This document shows positions 57,281-64,000 of a stretch of 64,000 nt of DNA, one piece after another. The translations under genes were made by a program, and so were the position numbers. Positions within the stretch are counted from its first letter, which is position 1; every line of letters starts with the position of its first letter. Source of the DNA: Nocardioides sp. 503. Its GTDB lineage: Bacteria > Actinomycetota > Actinomycetes > Propionibacteriales > Nocardioidaceae. The stretch spans positions 186,001 to 250,000 of the forward strand of contig NZ_SPUI01000004.1 of assembly GCF_004522095.1 (NCBI RefSeq). The letters are read 5' to 3'. The notes beneath the pieces were generated by a model. The model saw nothing but the letters and a program-made list of their open reading frames with translations. It had not been told where the DNA came from and did not search any database.

Positions 57281-57316
57281 CCATGCTGAGGAGCATGGAC
57301 TAGTCATTTGTGACTA
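57281..57316. promoter_or_regulatory. Two adjacent inverted repeats in the PBP-WhiB intergenic region
   Basis: CCATGCT-N4-AGCATGG (57281-57298) and TAGTCA-N4-TGACTA (57301-57316) lie two bases apart in the divergent region. Both have 4-base spacers and look like dimer-binding operators. No regulator can be assigned. Confidence 0.45.
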
Positions 57317-57440
57317 TAAGAGGTGGGCCGACTAGGCCTTACGGTGCGACCCGAACGTCCTTTACTTTGAGCGCAATGGGATCGGGCCGGTGAGGCGTCA
57401 TGGGGACGCACCACCACCCGAGGATGTGGGGACATCGATC

Positions 57441-57725
57441 ATGTGGGTAGAGGACTGGGCGCCGCGCGCCGCTTGCAGGACCACGGCACCGGACCAGCTG
57501 TTCGTCCGTGGCGCCGAGCAGAACAAGGCCAAGCAGCTGTGCTCGGGGTGCCCGGTGCGCACCGAGTGCCTCGCGGAGGCGCTGGACAACCAGATCGAGT
57601 GGGGCGTCTGGGGAGGCATGACCGAGCGCGAGCGCCGGGCCCTGCTGCGCCGTCGTCCCGCCGCCTCGTGGCGCACGGTCCTCGAGACCGCCCGCGCCGA
57701 CATCGCGCAGCCGGTCCCGGTCTGA
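57441..57725 (+). CDS. whiB4: WhiB-family iron-sulfur regulator (WhiB4-like)
   Basis: This 94-residue protein has the four iron-sulfur cysteines (12, 34, 37, 43, with CxxC in the middle), the turn motif GVWGGM (55-60) and a basic tail (RERRALLRRR). WhiB proteins bind a redox-sensitive 4Fe-4S cluster and regulate transcription, often with SigA. The WhiB4 label rests on position between ponA2-like and Rv3680-like genes. The ATG lacks a strong ribosome-binding site, and an in-frame ATG at 57390 would add 17 residues. Confidence 0.9.
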   Translation: MWVEDWAPRAACRTTAPDQLFVRGAEQNKAKQLCSGCPVRTECLAEALDNQIEWGVWGGMTERERRALLRRRPAASWRTVLETARADIAQPVPV

Positions 57726-57762
57726 CCCGACGCCGCGCCTGAGCCGACCCGCGAGGGGCGGC

Positions 57763-58935
57763 TCAGCCCTGGCGTACGGCGAGCAGCTCGCCGACGCGCC
57801 GCAGGCCGTCGAGGTCGTGGACGTCGCCGGCGAGCGCCGGGACGACCGCGGTCGCGACCTGCGGGTGCGCGGCGTCGAAGCGCCGCCGCAGGCGGGCCTC
57901 CCGCTCCACGAGGCGGGTCTGGTCGGCGTGCAGGCGCAGCATGCCCGCCGTCGACGAGTGCGGGTCCTCGCGCCGCAGGCGCTCGGCCGCCGCCATCGCC
58001 TCGTCGGCCGACACGGTGCCTGCCGGCACCGGGCTGGCGCGGTTGACGATGAGCCCGGCCAGCGGCATCCGGTCCTCGCTGAGCCGCTCGACGAAGTAGG
58101 CCGCCTCGCGCAGGGCGTCGGGCTCCGGCGCGGCGACGACCAGGAAGGCGGTGCCCTCGGCCTGGAGCAGGGCGTAGGTCTTCTGCGCGCGCTGGCGGAA
58201 GCCGCCGAAGACGGTGTCCAGCGCCGCCACGAACGTCTGCAGGTCGCGCAGCACCTGCGCGCCGAGGATTCGGGTCATGGCGTTGGTGATGATGCCCAGA
58301 CCCGCGGTCATCAGGCGCGCCGGTCCGCGCGCCGGCGCGAGCATCAGCCGGATGAACCGGCCGTCCAGGAAGCTCGACAGCCGCTCGGGGGCGTCGAGGA
58401 AGTCCAGCGCCGAGCGCGAGGGCGGGGTGTCGACGACGATCAGGTCGTAGGTGCCGTCGGCGACCGACGTGCCGTGGATCTGCCCGAGCTTCTCCATCGC
58501 CATGTACTCCTGCGTGCCCGCGAACGAGCTGGAGAGGGCGATGTAGAAGGGGTTCTGCAGGATCTGCGCCGCCTTGTCGGGGCTCGCCTGGCTCTCGACC
58601 ACCTCGTCGAAGGTGCGCTTCATGTCCAGCATCATCGCGTCGAGCCGGCCGCCGTCCGCCGTGTCGATGTCGGCGACGGGGCGCGGGGTGTTGTCGAGCT
58701 CGGCGATGCCCATCGACTGCGCCAGGCGACGCGCGGGGTCGATCGTCAGCACGACCACCTTGCGACCCCGCTCGGCCGCACGCAGGGCGAGCGCCGCCGA
58801 CGTCGTGGTCTTGCCGACGCCGCCGGAGCCGCAGCACACGATGATCCCCGTGGCGGGGTCGTCGAGAAGGGCGTCGACGTCGAGGGCCGGGGCGCGGGTG
58901 CCGCGCGGGCCGACGCGGGTGCGGCTCTTGGTCAT
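57763..58935 (-). CDS. ArsA-family ATPase (Rv3680-like)
   Basis: A 390-residue deviant-Walker-A ATPase: GSGGVGKT (36-43), VVVLTIDPARRLAQSMG, VVDTPPSRSALDFLDAPERL. In mycobacteria the paired Rv3679-Rv3680 ATPases form a complex linked to metabolite or oxidative stress tolerance rather than arsenite efflux. No arsB is present here. The ATG overlaps the stop of the preceding ATPase by four bases. Confidence 0.93.
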   Translation of the reverse strand: MTKSRTRVGPRGTRAPALDVDALLDDPATGIIVCCGSGGVGKTTTSAALALRAAERGRKVVVLTIDPARRLAQSMGIAELDNTPRPVADIDTADGGRLDAMMLDMKRTFDEVVESQASPDKAAQILQNPFYIALSSSFAGTQEYMAMEKLGQIHGTSVADGTYDLIVVDTPPSRSALDFLDAPERLSSFLDGRFIRLMLAPARGPARLMTAGLGIITNAMTRILGAQVLRDLQTFVAALDTVFGGFRQRAQKTYALLQAEGTAFLVVAAPEPDALREAAYFVERLSEDRMPLAGLIVNRASPVPAGTVSADEAMAAAERLRREDPHSSTAGMLRLHADQTRLVEREARLRRRFDAAHPQVATAVVPALAGDVHDLDGLRRVGELLAVRQG

Positions 58936-59933
58936 GAGCTCATCCCCTGCGCCCGCAGGCTCGCGGCCAGCTCGTAGAGCGCGCCGAGGTCGACGCCCTG
59001 GGCCAGCCGGGGCAGCTCGTAGGTCGGGACGCCGAGCCCACCGACCAGCACGCGCTGGGAGTCCTCGAGCGCGCGGCGCTCCGCGTGGTCGCGGGCCTCG
59101 GCGAGCAGGCCGTCGACCAGGCCGGTGTCGGCCTCGATCCCGGCGGCCTCGAGGTCGGAGGCCACGCGGGCGCGGTCGAGGGTGCCGGCCCGGGCGACGG
59201 CGAGGTCCTCGGCCGAGAGGTCCTGGGGTCGCACGAGGTTGACGACCACCCCGCCCACCGGGAGGTCCGCCTCGCGCAGCTGGGCGATGCCGTCGGCGGT
59301 CTCCTGCACGGGCATCTCCTCCAGGACCGTCACCAGGTGCACCGCGGTCCGCGGCGAGCGGAACAGCGTCATCATCGTGTCGGACTGCGACTTGATCGGT
59401 CCGACCTTCGCCAGGCCGGCGAGCTCGTTGCTGACGTTGAGGAACTGCACGATGCGACCGGTGGGTGGGCCGTCGAGCACGACGGCGTCGTACTGGATGG
59501 CGCCCTTGTTGCGGCTGTTGCGCTGGACCGCCTCGAAGACCTTGCCGGTCAGCAGGACGTCGCGCACGCCCGGAGCGATCGTGGTGGCGAACTCGATGAC
59601 GCCGAAGCGGTCCAGGGCGCGGCCGGCGCGACCGAGCTTGTAGTAGAGGGAGAGGTACTCCAGCAGCGCGGCCTCAGGGTCGATGTGCAGCGCGTGCACG
59701 ACACCCGGCTCGCCGTCGGCGCCCGGCAGCCCGGTGGTGAGGCGCCGCTCCTCGGGGGGCAGCGGGTCGACGTCGAACATCCGAGCGATGCCCTGGCGGC
59801 CCTCGACCTCGCAGAGCAGGACGTTCTTGCCGCTGTCGGCGAGCGCCAGGGCGAGCGCCGCGGCGACCGTGGACTTGCCCGTGCCGCCCTTGCCGGTCAC
59901 GACGTGCAGTCGCACCTTCGGCCAGTCGCTCAC
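58932..59933 (-). CDS. ArsA-family ATPase (Rv3679-like)
   Basis: The 333-residue partner ATPase: GKGGTGKS (14-21), LLCEVEGRQGIARMF, VVLDGPPTGRIVQFLNVS. It should form a heterodimer or higher complex with the gene product that follows. GTG start with TAGGCT 7 bases upstream indicates a leaderless mRNA for the operon. Confidence 0.93.
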   Translation of the reverse strand: MSDWPKVRLHVVTGKGGTGKSTVAAALALALADSGKNVLLCEVEGRQGIARMFDVDPLPPEERRLTTGLPGADGEPGVVHALHIDPEAALLEYLSLYYKLGRAGRALDRFGVIEFATTIAPGVRDVLLTGKVFEAVQRNSRNKGAIQYDAVVLDGPPTGRIVQFLNVSNELAGLAKVGPIKSQSDTMMTLFRSPRTAVHLVTVLEEMPVQETADGIAQLREADLPVGGVVVNLVRPQDLSAEDLAVARAGTLDRARVASDLEAAGIEADTGLVDGLLAEARDHAERRALEDSQRVLVGGLGVPTYELPRLAQGVDLGALYELAASLRAQGMSS

Positions 59934-59940
59934 ACCTCAG

Positions 59941-59946
59941 AGCCTA
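59941..59946 (-). promoter_or_regulatory. -10 box TAGGCT, leaderless ArsA operon start
   Basis: TAGGCT on the minus strand lies 7 bases before the GTG at 59933. Confidence 0.6.
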
Positions 59947-59974
59947 GTGAGTCGGCCCAGCGGCGGGATCGGCC

Positions 59975-60733
59975 CTAGCGGCGCAGCATGCGGGTGAGGT
60001 CGTGCGCGGCCTGGAGGAGGACGGCCCCCAGCTCGCGCCGGCGGTCCTCGCCGAAGCGCTGCTCGATGCCGGTGAGGCTCAGCGCCCACGCGGGCCGGTC
60101 CTGGCCGTCGAAGACCGCCGCCCCCATGCCCCAGCTGCCGGGCACGATCAGGCCCGGGTTGACTGCGTAGCCCTCGCCGCGGGTCGCGGCCACCCGCTCC
60201 CTCACCCGGTCGGCGCGGTGCTGCTCGCCGTACGACGCCGCCAGGTCGGTGCGGGCGAGGAAGTCGTCGACCTCGGGGTCGGGCAGGTAGGCCAGCACCG
60301 CCATCCCGGCCGACGCCACGCCCAGCGGGAAGCGGGTCCCCTCGGCGAGCACGTGGGAGCGGATCGGGAAGCTGCCGTCCTCGCGGACCAGGCAGATCGT
60401 CTCGTCGCCGCGGCGGGCGGAGAAGAACGCGCTCTCGGCCGTGGCCACCGCCAGCCTGCGGACGACCGGCTGCGCGAGCGCCGTGACGTCGTAGCGGGCG
60501 GAGGCCGCCGCGCCGAGGAGGTAGAGCTCGGGCCCGAGCAGCCACCGCCCGGTCGCCTCGTCGCGCTCGAGCAGGCCCTCGGCCTGCAGGGAGGCGAGCA
60601 GCCGGTGCGCCGTGGGGCGGGCCAGCGAGGTGGCCCGGGCGAGCGCCGAGGTCGACGCGCCGTCGGGCTCACGGGCCGAGACCGCGCGCAGCAGGGCGCC
60701 GGCGCGGCCCACGACGTCGACCGGGGCGTTCAC
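59975..60733 (-). CDS. IclR-family transcriptional regulator
   Basis: The 252-residue protein has an N-terminal winged helix (VGRAGALLRAVSAREPDGASTSALARATSLARPTAHRLLASLQAEGLLERD) and a GAF-like IclR effector domain with FSARRGDETICLVREDGSFPIRSHVLAEGTRFPLGVASAGMAVLA. It is divergent from the 3-oxoacid CoA-transferase genes, which it probably controls; IclR proteins often regulate catabolic CoA-transferases. GTG start, with TAGCGT 7 bases upstream. Confidence 0.92.
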   Translation of the reverse strand: MNAPVDVVGRAGALLRAVSAREPDGASTSALARATSLARPTAHRLLASLQAEGLLERDEATGRWLLGPELYLLGAAASARYDVTALAQPVVRRLAVATAESAFFSARRGDETICLVREDGSFPIRSHVLAEGTRFPLGVASAGMAVLAYLPDPEVDDFLARTDLAASYGEQHRADRVRERVAATRGEGYAVNPGLIVPGSWGMGAAVFDGQDRPAWALSLTGIEQRFGEDRRRELGAVLLQAAHDLTRMLRR

Positions 60734-60740
60734 TGGATGG

Positions 60741-60746
60741 ACGCTA
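60741..60746 (-). promoter_or_regulatory. -10 box TAGCGT, leaderless iclR start
   Basis: TAGCGT on the minus strand lies 7 bases before the GTG at 60733, the same box and spacing as at 9599-9604. Confidence 0.6.
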
Positions 60747-60835
60747 CCGGAGGCGGTGGTCCACTGTGCGAGTGATGCGCGTCTGGTGGGTGGCCACCCG
60801 TTGACGGGCGGGACCCGGATGGATTGGATCGGCCC

Positions 60836-61624
60836 ATGGACAAAGTGGTCACCTCCGCGGCCGAGGCCGTGGCCGACATCCCCTCCGGGGCGACGCTCTC
60901 GGTGGGCGGGTTCGGACTCTGCGGGATCCCGTCCGTGCTCATCGACGCGCTGCTCAGCGCCGGCGTCGACGAGCTCGAGGCGGTGTCCAACAACTGCGGC
61001 GTCGACGACTGGGGCCTGGGCCGGCTCCTCGCCGAGCGTCGGATCCGGCGGATGATCTCCTCCTACGTCGGGGAGAACAAGGAGTTCGCGCGCCAGTACC
61101 TCTCGGGCGAGCTCGAGGTCGAGCTCACCCCGCAGGGCACGCTCGCGGAGCGGATGCGTGCCGGCGGCTCCGGCATCCCGGCGTTCTTCACCGCCACCGG
61201 GTCGGGCACGCAGGTCGCCGACGGCGGCCTGCCGTGGCGCTACGACGACGCCGGCAACGTCGTCGTCTCCTCGCCGCCCAAGCAGATCCAGACGTTCGAG
61301 ACCGCCGAGGGTCCGCGCGAGTTCGTGCTGGAGCACGCGATCGTGGCCGACTTCGGCCTGGTGCGCGCCTGGAAGGGCGACCGCCACGGCAACCTCGTCT
61401 ACCGCGACTCCGCCCGCAACTTCAACCCGCTCGCGGCGATGTGCGGACGCGTCACCATCGCGGAGGTCGAGGAGCTCGTGGAGCCCGGCGAGATCGACCC
61501 CAACCACGTGCACACCCCCGGGGTCTTCGTGCAGCGCGTCGTCGCGCTGACGCCCGATCAGGCCGCCGACAAGCGGATCGAGAAGCGCACCGTGCGCACC
61601 CGAGCGGCAGGAGCCGGAGCATGA
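60836..61624 (+). CDS. 3-oxoacid CoA-transferase, subunit A
   Basis: The 262-residue family I CoA-transferase alpha subunit: [84 protein letters not shown]. It transfers CoA, usually from succinyl-CoA, to a 3-oxoacid such as acetoacetate or 3-oxoadipate; which one cannot be told. It overlaps subunit B by four bases. Confidence 0.94.
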   Translation: MDKVVTSAAEAVADIPSGATLSVGGFGLCGIPSVLIDALLSAGVDELEAVSNNCGVDDWGLGRLLAERRIRRMISSYVGENKEFARQYLSGELEVELTPQGTLAERMRAGGSGIPAFFTATGSGTQVADGGLPWRYDDAGNVVVSSPPKQIQTFETAEGPREFVLEHAIVADFGLVRAWKGDRHGNLVYRDSARNFNPLAAMCGRVTIAEVEELVEPGEIDPNHVHTPGVFVQRVVALTPDQAADKRIEKRTVRTRAAGAGA

Positions 61625-62247
61625 GCTGGACCCGCGAGGAGATGGCCGCGCGCGCGGCCTCCGAGCTGACCGACGGCTCCTACGTCAACCTCGGGATCGG
61701 CCTGCCGACCCTGGTGCCCAACTACGTCGACGACGACGTGGAGCTCGTGCTCCAGTCGGAGAACGGCATCCTCGGCGTGGGCGCCTACCCCTGGGAGGGC
61801 GAGGAGGACGCCGACCTCATCAACGCCGGCAAGGAGACCGTCACGCTGCGGCGCGGCGCGAGCTTCTTCGACTCCGCCACGTCGTTCGGCATGATCCGCG
61901 GCGGCAAGATCGACGCCGCGATCCTCGGCGCGATGCAGGTCTCGGCCCGCGGCGACATCGCCAACTGGATGATCCCGGGCAAGATGGTCAAGGGCATGGG
62001 CGGCGCGATGGACCTGGTCCACGGCGCCAAGCGGGTGATCGTCCTGATGGAGCACGTCGCCAAGGACGGCACCTACAAGATCGTCGAGGAGTGCTCGCTG
62101 CCCTACACCGGCCGCGGCGTCGTCCAGCGGATCATCACCGACCTGTGCGTCATCGACGTGACCCCGGAAGGCCTGAGGCTCGTCGAGCTGGCTCCCGGTG
62201 TCACCGAGGACGAGGTCCGCGAGAAGACCGAGCCCGCGCTGCTGTAG
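61621..62247 (+). CDS. 3-oxoacid CoA-transferase, subunit B
   Basis: The 208-residue beta subunit carries the catalytic glutamate in SENG (Glu47) within [13 protein letters not shown]. Other motifs are [54 protein letters not shown] and the [13 protein letters not shown] segment. With subunit A it forms the heterotetrameric enzyme. A 7-bp hairpin lies 14 bases downstream. Confidence 0.95.
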   Translation: MSWTREEMAARAASELTDGSYVNLGIGLPTLVPNYVDDDVELVLQSENGILGVGAYPWEGEEDADLINAGKETVTLRRGASFFDSATSFGMIRGGKIDAAILGAMQVSARGDIANWMIPGKMVKGMGGAMDLVHGAKRVIVLMEHVAKDGTYKIVEECSLPYTGRGVVQRIITDLCVIDVTPEGLRLVELAPGVTEDEVREKTEPALL

Positions 62248-62260
62248 CACGGCGGCTTCC

Positions 62261-62285
62261 CGGCGGATGGGGGGACAGTCCGCCG
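62261..62285 (+). terminator. Candidate terminator after the CoA-transferase genes
   Basis: CGGCGGA (62261-62267) pairs with TCCGCCG (62279-62285) around an 11-base loop. It is short and lacks a U-tract. Confidence 0.4.
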
Positions 62286-62322
62286 ATGTCACGTAGCGGA
62301 CGGGCTGTCTCGTCACCAGGGC

Positions 62323-62736
62323 ATGGACACCACGACGCACACGGCGGCAGCGGGAGTGCTCACGGCAGCGGCGGTCTACGTCGGCGCGTGGGCCTCGCTG
62401 GCACCCCGCTCCTTCTACGACGACTTCCCCGGGCTGAACCGGATGTGGGTCGGGGGCGACGGGCCCTACAACGAGCACCTCGTCCGCGACGTGGGCGGGC
62501 TGTACCTCGCGCTCGCGGCGGCCGGCCTCCTCGGTCTGCTCTGGGGCGGGTCCCACGTGACGACGCTGCTCGGCGCCGCCTGGACGGTGTTCTCCGTGCC
62601 GCACCTGGGCTACCACGGCCACCACCTCGCCGAGATGGACACCCTGGACGCCGTCGGCAACGTCGTGACGCTGGGTGGGACGCTGGTCCTGGCACTGCTC
62701 CTGCTCGTGCCGGCGCGGAAGGAGGCGCAGCGATGA
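62323..62736 (+). CDS. Small four-helix membrane protein
   Basis: The 137-residue protein has four hydrophobic segments and conserved-looking polar loops (SFYDDFPGLNRMWVGGDGPYNEHLVRDVGG and HLGYHGHHLAEMDTLD). The His/Asp-rich loops could bind a ligand. No named family is assigned. It is translationally coupled (ATGA) to the following NAD(P)-binding gene, and then an ECF sigma factor. Confidence 0.85.
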   Translation: MDTTTHTAAAGVLTAAAVYVGAWASLAPRSFYDDFPGLNRMWVGGDGPYNEHLVRDVGGLYLALAAAGLLGLLWGGSHVTTLLGAAWTVFSVPHLGYHGHHLAEMDTLDAVGNVVTLGGTLVLALLLLVPARKEAQR

Positions 62737-63461
62737 GGATCGCCGTGGCCGGTGGCACCGGCGTCGTCGGCCGCCACGTCGTCGAGGTGGCCCGCGAGCG
62801 CGGGCACGACGTGGTCGTGCTGTCGCGCTCGGAGGGCGTCGACCTGACCACCGGCGCCGGGCTGGCCGAGCGGCTGGCTCGCGTCGACGCCGTCATCGAC
62901 ACCGCCAACCAGGCGGCGCAGAAGCGGGTGGACTCCGAGGCGTTCTTCGGCGGCGTGACCCGCACCCTCCTGGACGCCGAGGCGGCCGCCGGCGTGCGCC
63001 ACCACGTCGTGCTCTCGATCGTGGGGATCGACGACGTCGACTCTGGCTACTACGCCGGCAAGCGACTGCAGGAGCGCCTCGTCGCCGAGGGGCCGGTGCC
63101 GTGGAGCGTGCTCCGCGCGACCCAGTTCCACGAGTTCGCCGAGCAGGCGCTCCACTTCATGCGGGTCGGGCCGTTCTCGCTGGTGCCGCGGATGCTCAGC
63201 CAGCCGGTCGCGGCTCGCGAGGTGGCCGAGGCGCTGATGGCCCTGGCCGAGGGCGAGCCGGCCGGCCGGGCTCCCGAGCTCGCCGGCCCCGAGCGGCTCC
63301 AGGTGGTCGACCTCGCCCGCCGGGTCGCGCGCGGGCGACGCGTCGTCCCGGTGCGGGTGCCGGGCGCCGCCGGGAGGGCGATGCGCTCCGGCGCGCTGCT
63401 GCCCCAGTCCGACGGCCCCCGCGGCACCCTGACCTTCGACGCGTGGCTGGCCGGCCGGTGA
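62733..63461 (+). CDS. NAD(P)-binding protein, atypical SDR (NmrA-like)
   Basis: The 242-residue Rossmann protein has the motif AVAGGTGVVGRHVV (residues 4-17) and SIVGIDDVDSGYYAGKRLQERLV with YxxxK-like spacing. A C-terminal substrate part, as in NmrA/atypical short-chain dehydrogenases, follows. Such genes commonly accompany ECF41-type sigma factors as likely targets. Its stop overlaps the sigma gene GTG. Confidence 0.88.
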   Translation: MRIAVAGGTGVVGRHVVEVARERGHDVVVLSRSEGVDLTTGAGLAERLARVDAVIDTANQAAQKRVDSEAFFGGVTRTLLDAEAAAGVRHHVVLSIVGIDDVDSGYYAGKRLQERLVAEGPVPWSVLRATQFHEFAEQALHFMRVGPFSLVPRMLSQPVAAREVAEALMALAEGEPAGRAPELAGPERLQVVDLARRVARGRRVVPVRVPGAAGRAMRSGALLPQSDGPRGTLTFDAWLAGR

Positions 63462-64000
63462 CCGACCTCCTCGCGGCGGCGTACGACGCCGAGCGGCCCC
63501 GGCTGGTCCGCGTCGCCTACGCCATCCTCGGCAGCCACGCCGAGGCCGAGGACGTGGTCGCGGACTGCTGGCTGCGGCTGGTCGGCGCCGACGAGCGCGA
63601 GTCGGTGCGCGACGTCGCTGCGTGGGCGACGGTGACCGTCGCTCGAGCGGCGCTCGACGTGCTCCGCTCCGCGCGCGTGCGCCGGGAGTCGTACGTCGGT
63701 CCGTGGCTCCCCGAGCCCGTCGTCGTCGTCCCCGATGCCGCCGACCGGGTCAGCCTGGACGACTCGGTGCGCTACGCGCTGCTGGTCGCGCTGGAGCGGC
63801 TGACACCCGCGGAGCGGACCGCGTGGGTGCTGCACGACATCTTCGAGATGCCCTTCGACGAGGTCGCCGAGGCCGTCGGGCGTACGCCGGTCGCAGTGCG
63901 CCAGCTGGCCCGCAGGGCGCGGCAGCACGTCGCCGACGGCACACCCCGGGTCGCGGTCGACGCCGGCACCCACGACCGCGTGGTCGGGGCCTTCCTCGGC
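63458..64000 (+). CDS. ECF sigma factor, ECF41/SigJ-like (3' partial)
   Basis: The frame stays open to the window end, giving 181 residues without a stop. Region 2 (YDAERPRLVRVAYAILGSHAEAEDVVADCWLRLV) and region 4 (LERLTPAERTAWVLHDIFEMPFDEVAEAVGRTPVAVRQLARRARQHV) are complete. The following HDRVVGAFLG looks like the start of the SnoaL-like C-terminal domain of ECF41 factors, which regulates activity in place of an anti-sigma factor. The GTG overlaps the upstream stop (GTGA). Confidence 0.88.
   Translation, partial: MTDLLAAAYDAERPRLVRVAYAILGSHAEAEDVVADCWLRLVGADERESVRDVAAWATVTVARAALDVLRSARVRRESYVGPWLPEPVVVVPDAADRVSLDDSVRYALLVALERLTPAERTAWVLHDIFEMPFDEVAEAVGRTPVAVRQLARRARQHVADGTPRVAVDAGTHDRVVGAFLG

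Noticed and set aside
57763..59933. Arsenite efflux operon from the two ArsA-type ATPases
   Set aside because: No arsB, arsC, arsR or arsD gene nearby. The gene order matches the mycobacterial Rv3679-Rv3680 block, which is not an arsenic system.

Overview
The window is high-GC actinobacterial chromosome. Nearly every real gene has G or C at third codon positions, GTG starts are common, there are many TANNNT-type -10 boxes placed 6-7 nt before a start codon (leaderless mRNAs), and an Actinobacteria-restricted gene set is present (WhiB, type VII/ESX secretion, DUF5063, EspG-like and SigE-type ECF proteins). Gene content and the dispersed palindromes suggest a Nocardioides-like member of the Propionibacteriales, but this is inferred without a database search. 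No phage, insertion sequence or CRISPR array was seen. No gene-free stretch exceeds about 280 bp.

Layout. (1) 1-9536: an L-arabinose locus, with a YtfQ-type sugar-binding protein (5' end outside the window), ABC ATPase, two permeases, a LacI regulator, then ribulokinase, ribulose-phosphate epimerase and arabinose isomerase, mostly overlapping or a few bases apart. (2) 9.6-19.0 kb: small secreted and membrane proteins, tRNA-Ser(CGA), an ECF sigma factor with a probable membrane partner flanked by direct repeats, and a 1366-residue secreted hydrolase/beta-helix protein. (3) 19.1-24.1 kb: a MoxR/VWA pair and a convergent three-gene ESX-like cassette (WXG-type protein, EspG-like protein, degenerate alpha/beta hydrolase). 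(4) 24.2-33.6 kb: a beta-propeller protein, an aminotransferase, a 3-ketosteroid dehydrogenase-like flavoprotein with a KstR-like operator, a K+/H+ antiporter, a LytR_C protein, a VapB-like protein, a HerA-like ATPase and a SnoaL-like protein.

(5) 33.7-44.4 kb: a compact type VII secretion locus. eccC is divergent from eccD, two WXG100 genes, a second eccD, eccB and a mycosin. The mycosin has lost the catalytic His and Ser, and no eccE or eccA is present. (6) 44.5-54.9 kb: housekeeping genes, namely a small alarmone synthetase, a LuxR-type regulator, tRNA-Ser(GGA), SRP RNA, dnaX-ybaB-recR-DUF5063-ask-asd, tRNA-Pro(CGG), a metallophosphoesterase and YqeY. (7) 54.9-59.9 kb: a bifunctional PBP with a PASTA domain, a WhiB and two ArsA-type ATPases, in the order of the mycobacterial ponA2-whiB4-Rv3680-Rv3679 block. 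(8) 60-64 kb: an IclR regulator divergent from a two-subunit 3-oxoacid CoA-transferase, then a membrane protein, an NAD(P)-binding protein and an ECF sigma factor cut off by the window end.

The most unusual content is the type VII locus with an apparently inactive mycosin and two EccD paralogues, the separate WXG/EspG/pseudo-hydrolase cassette 9 kb away, the KstR-like operator, and at least three families of repeated palindromes placed at gene ends.
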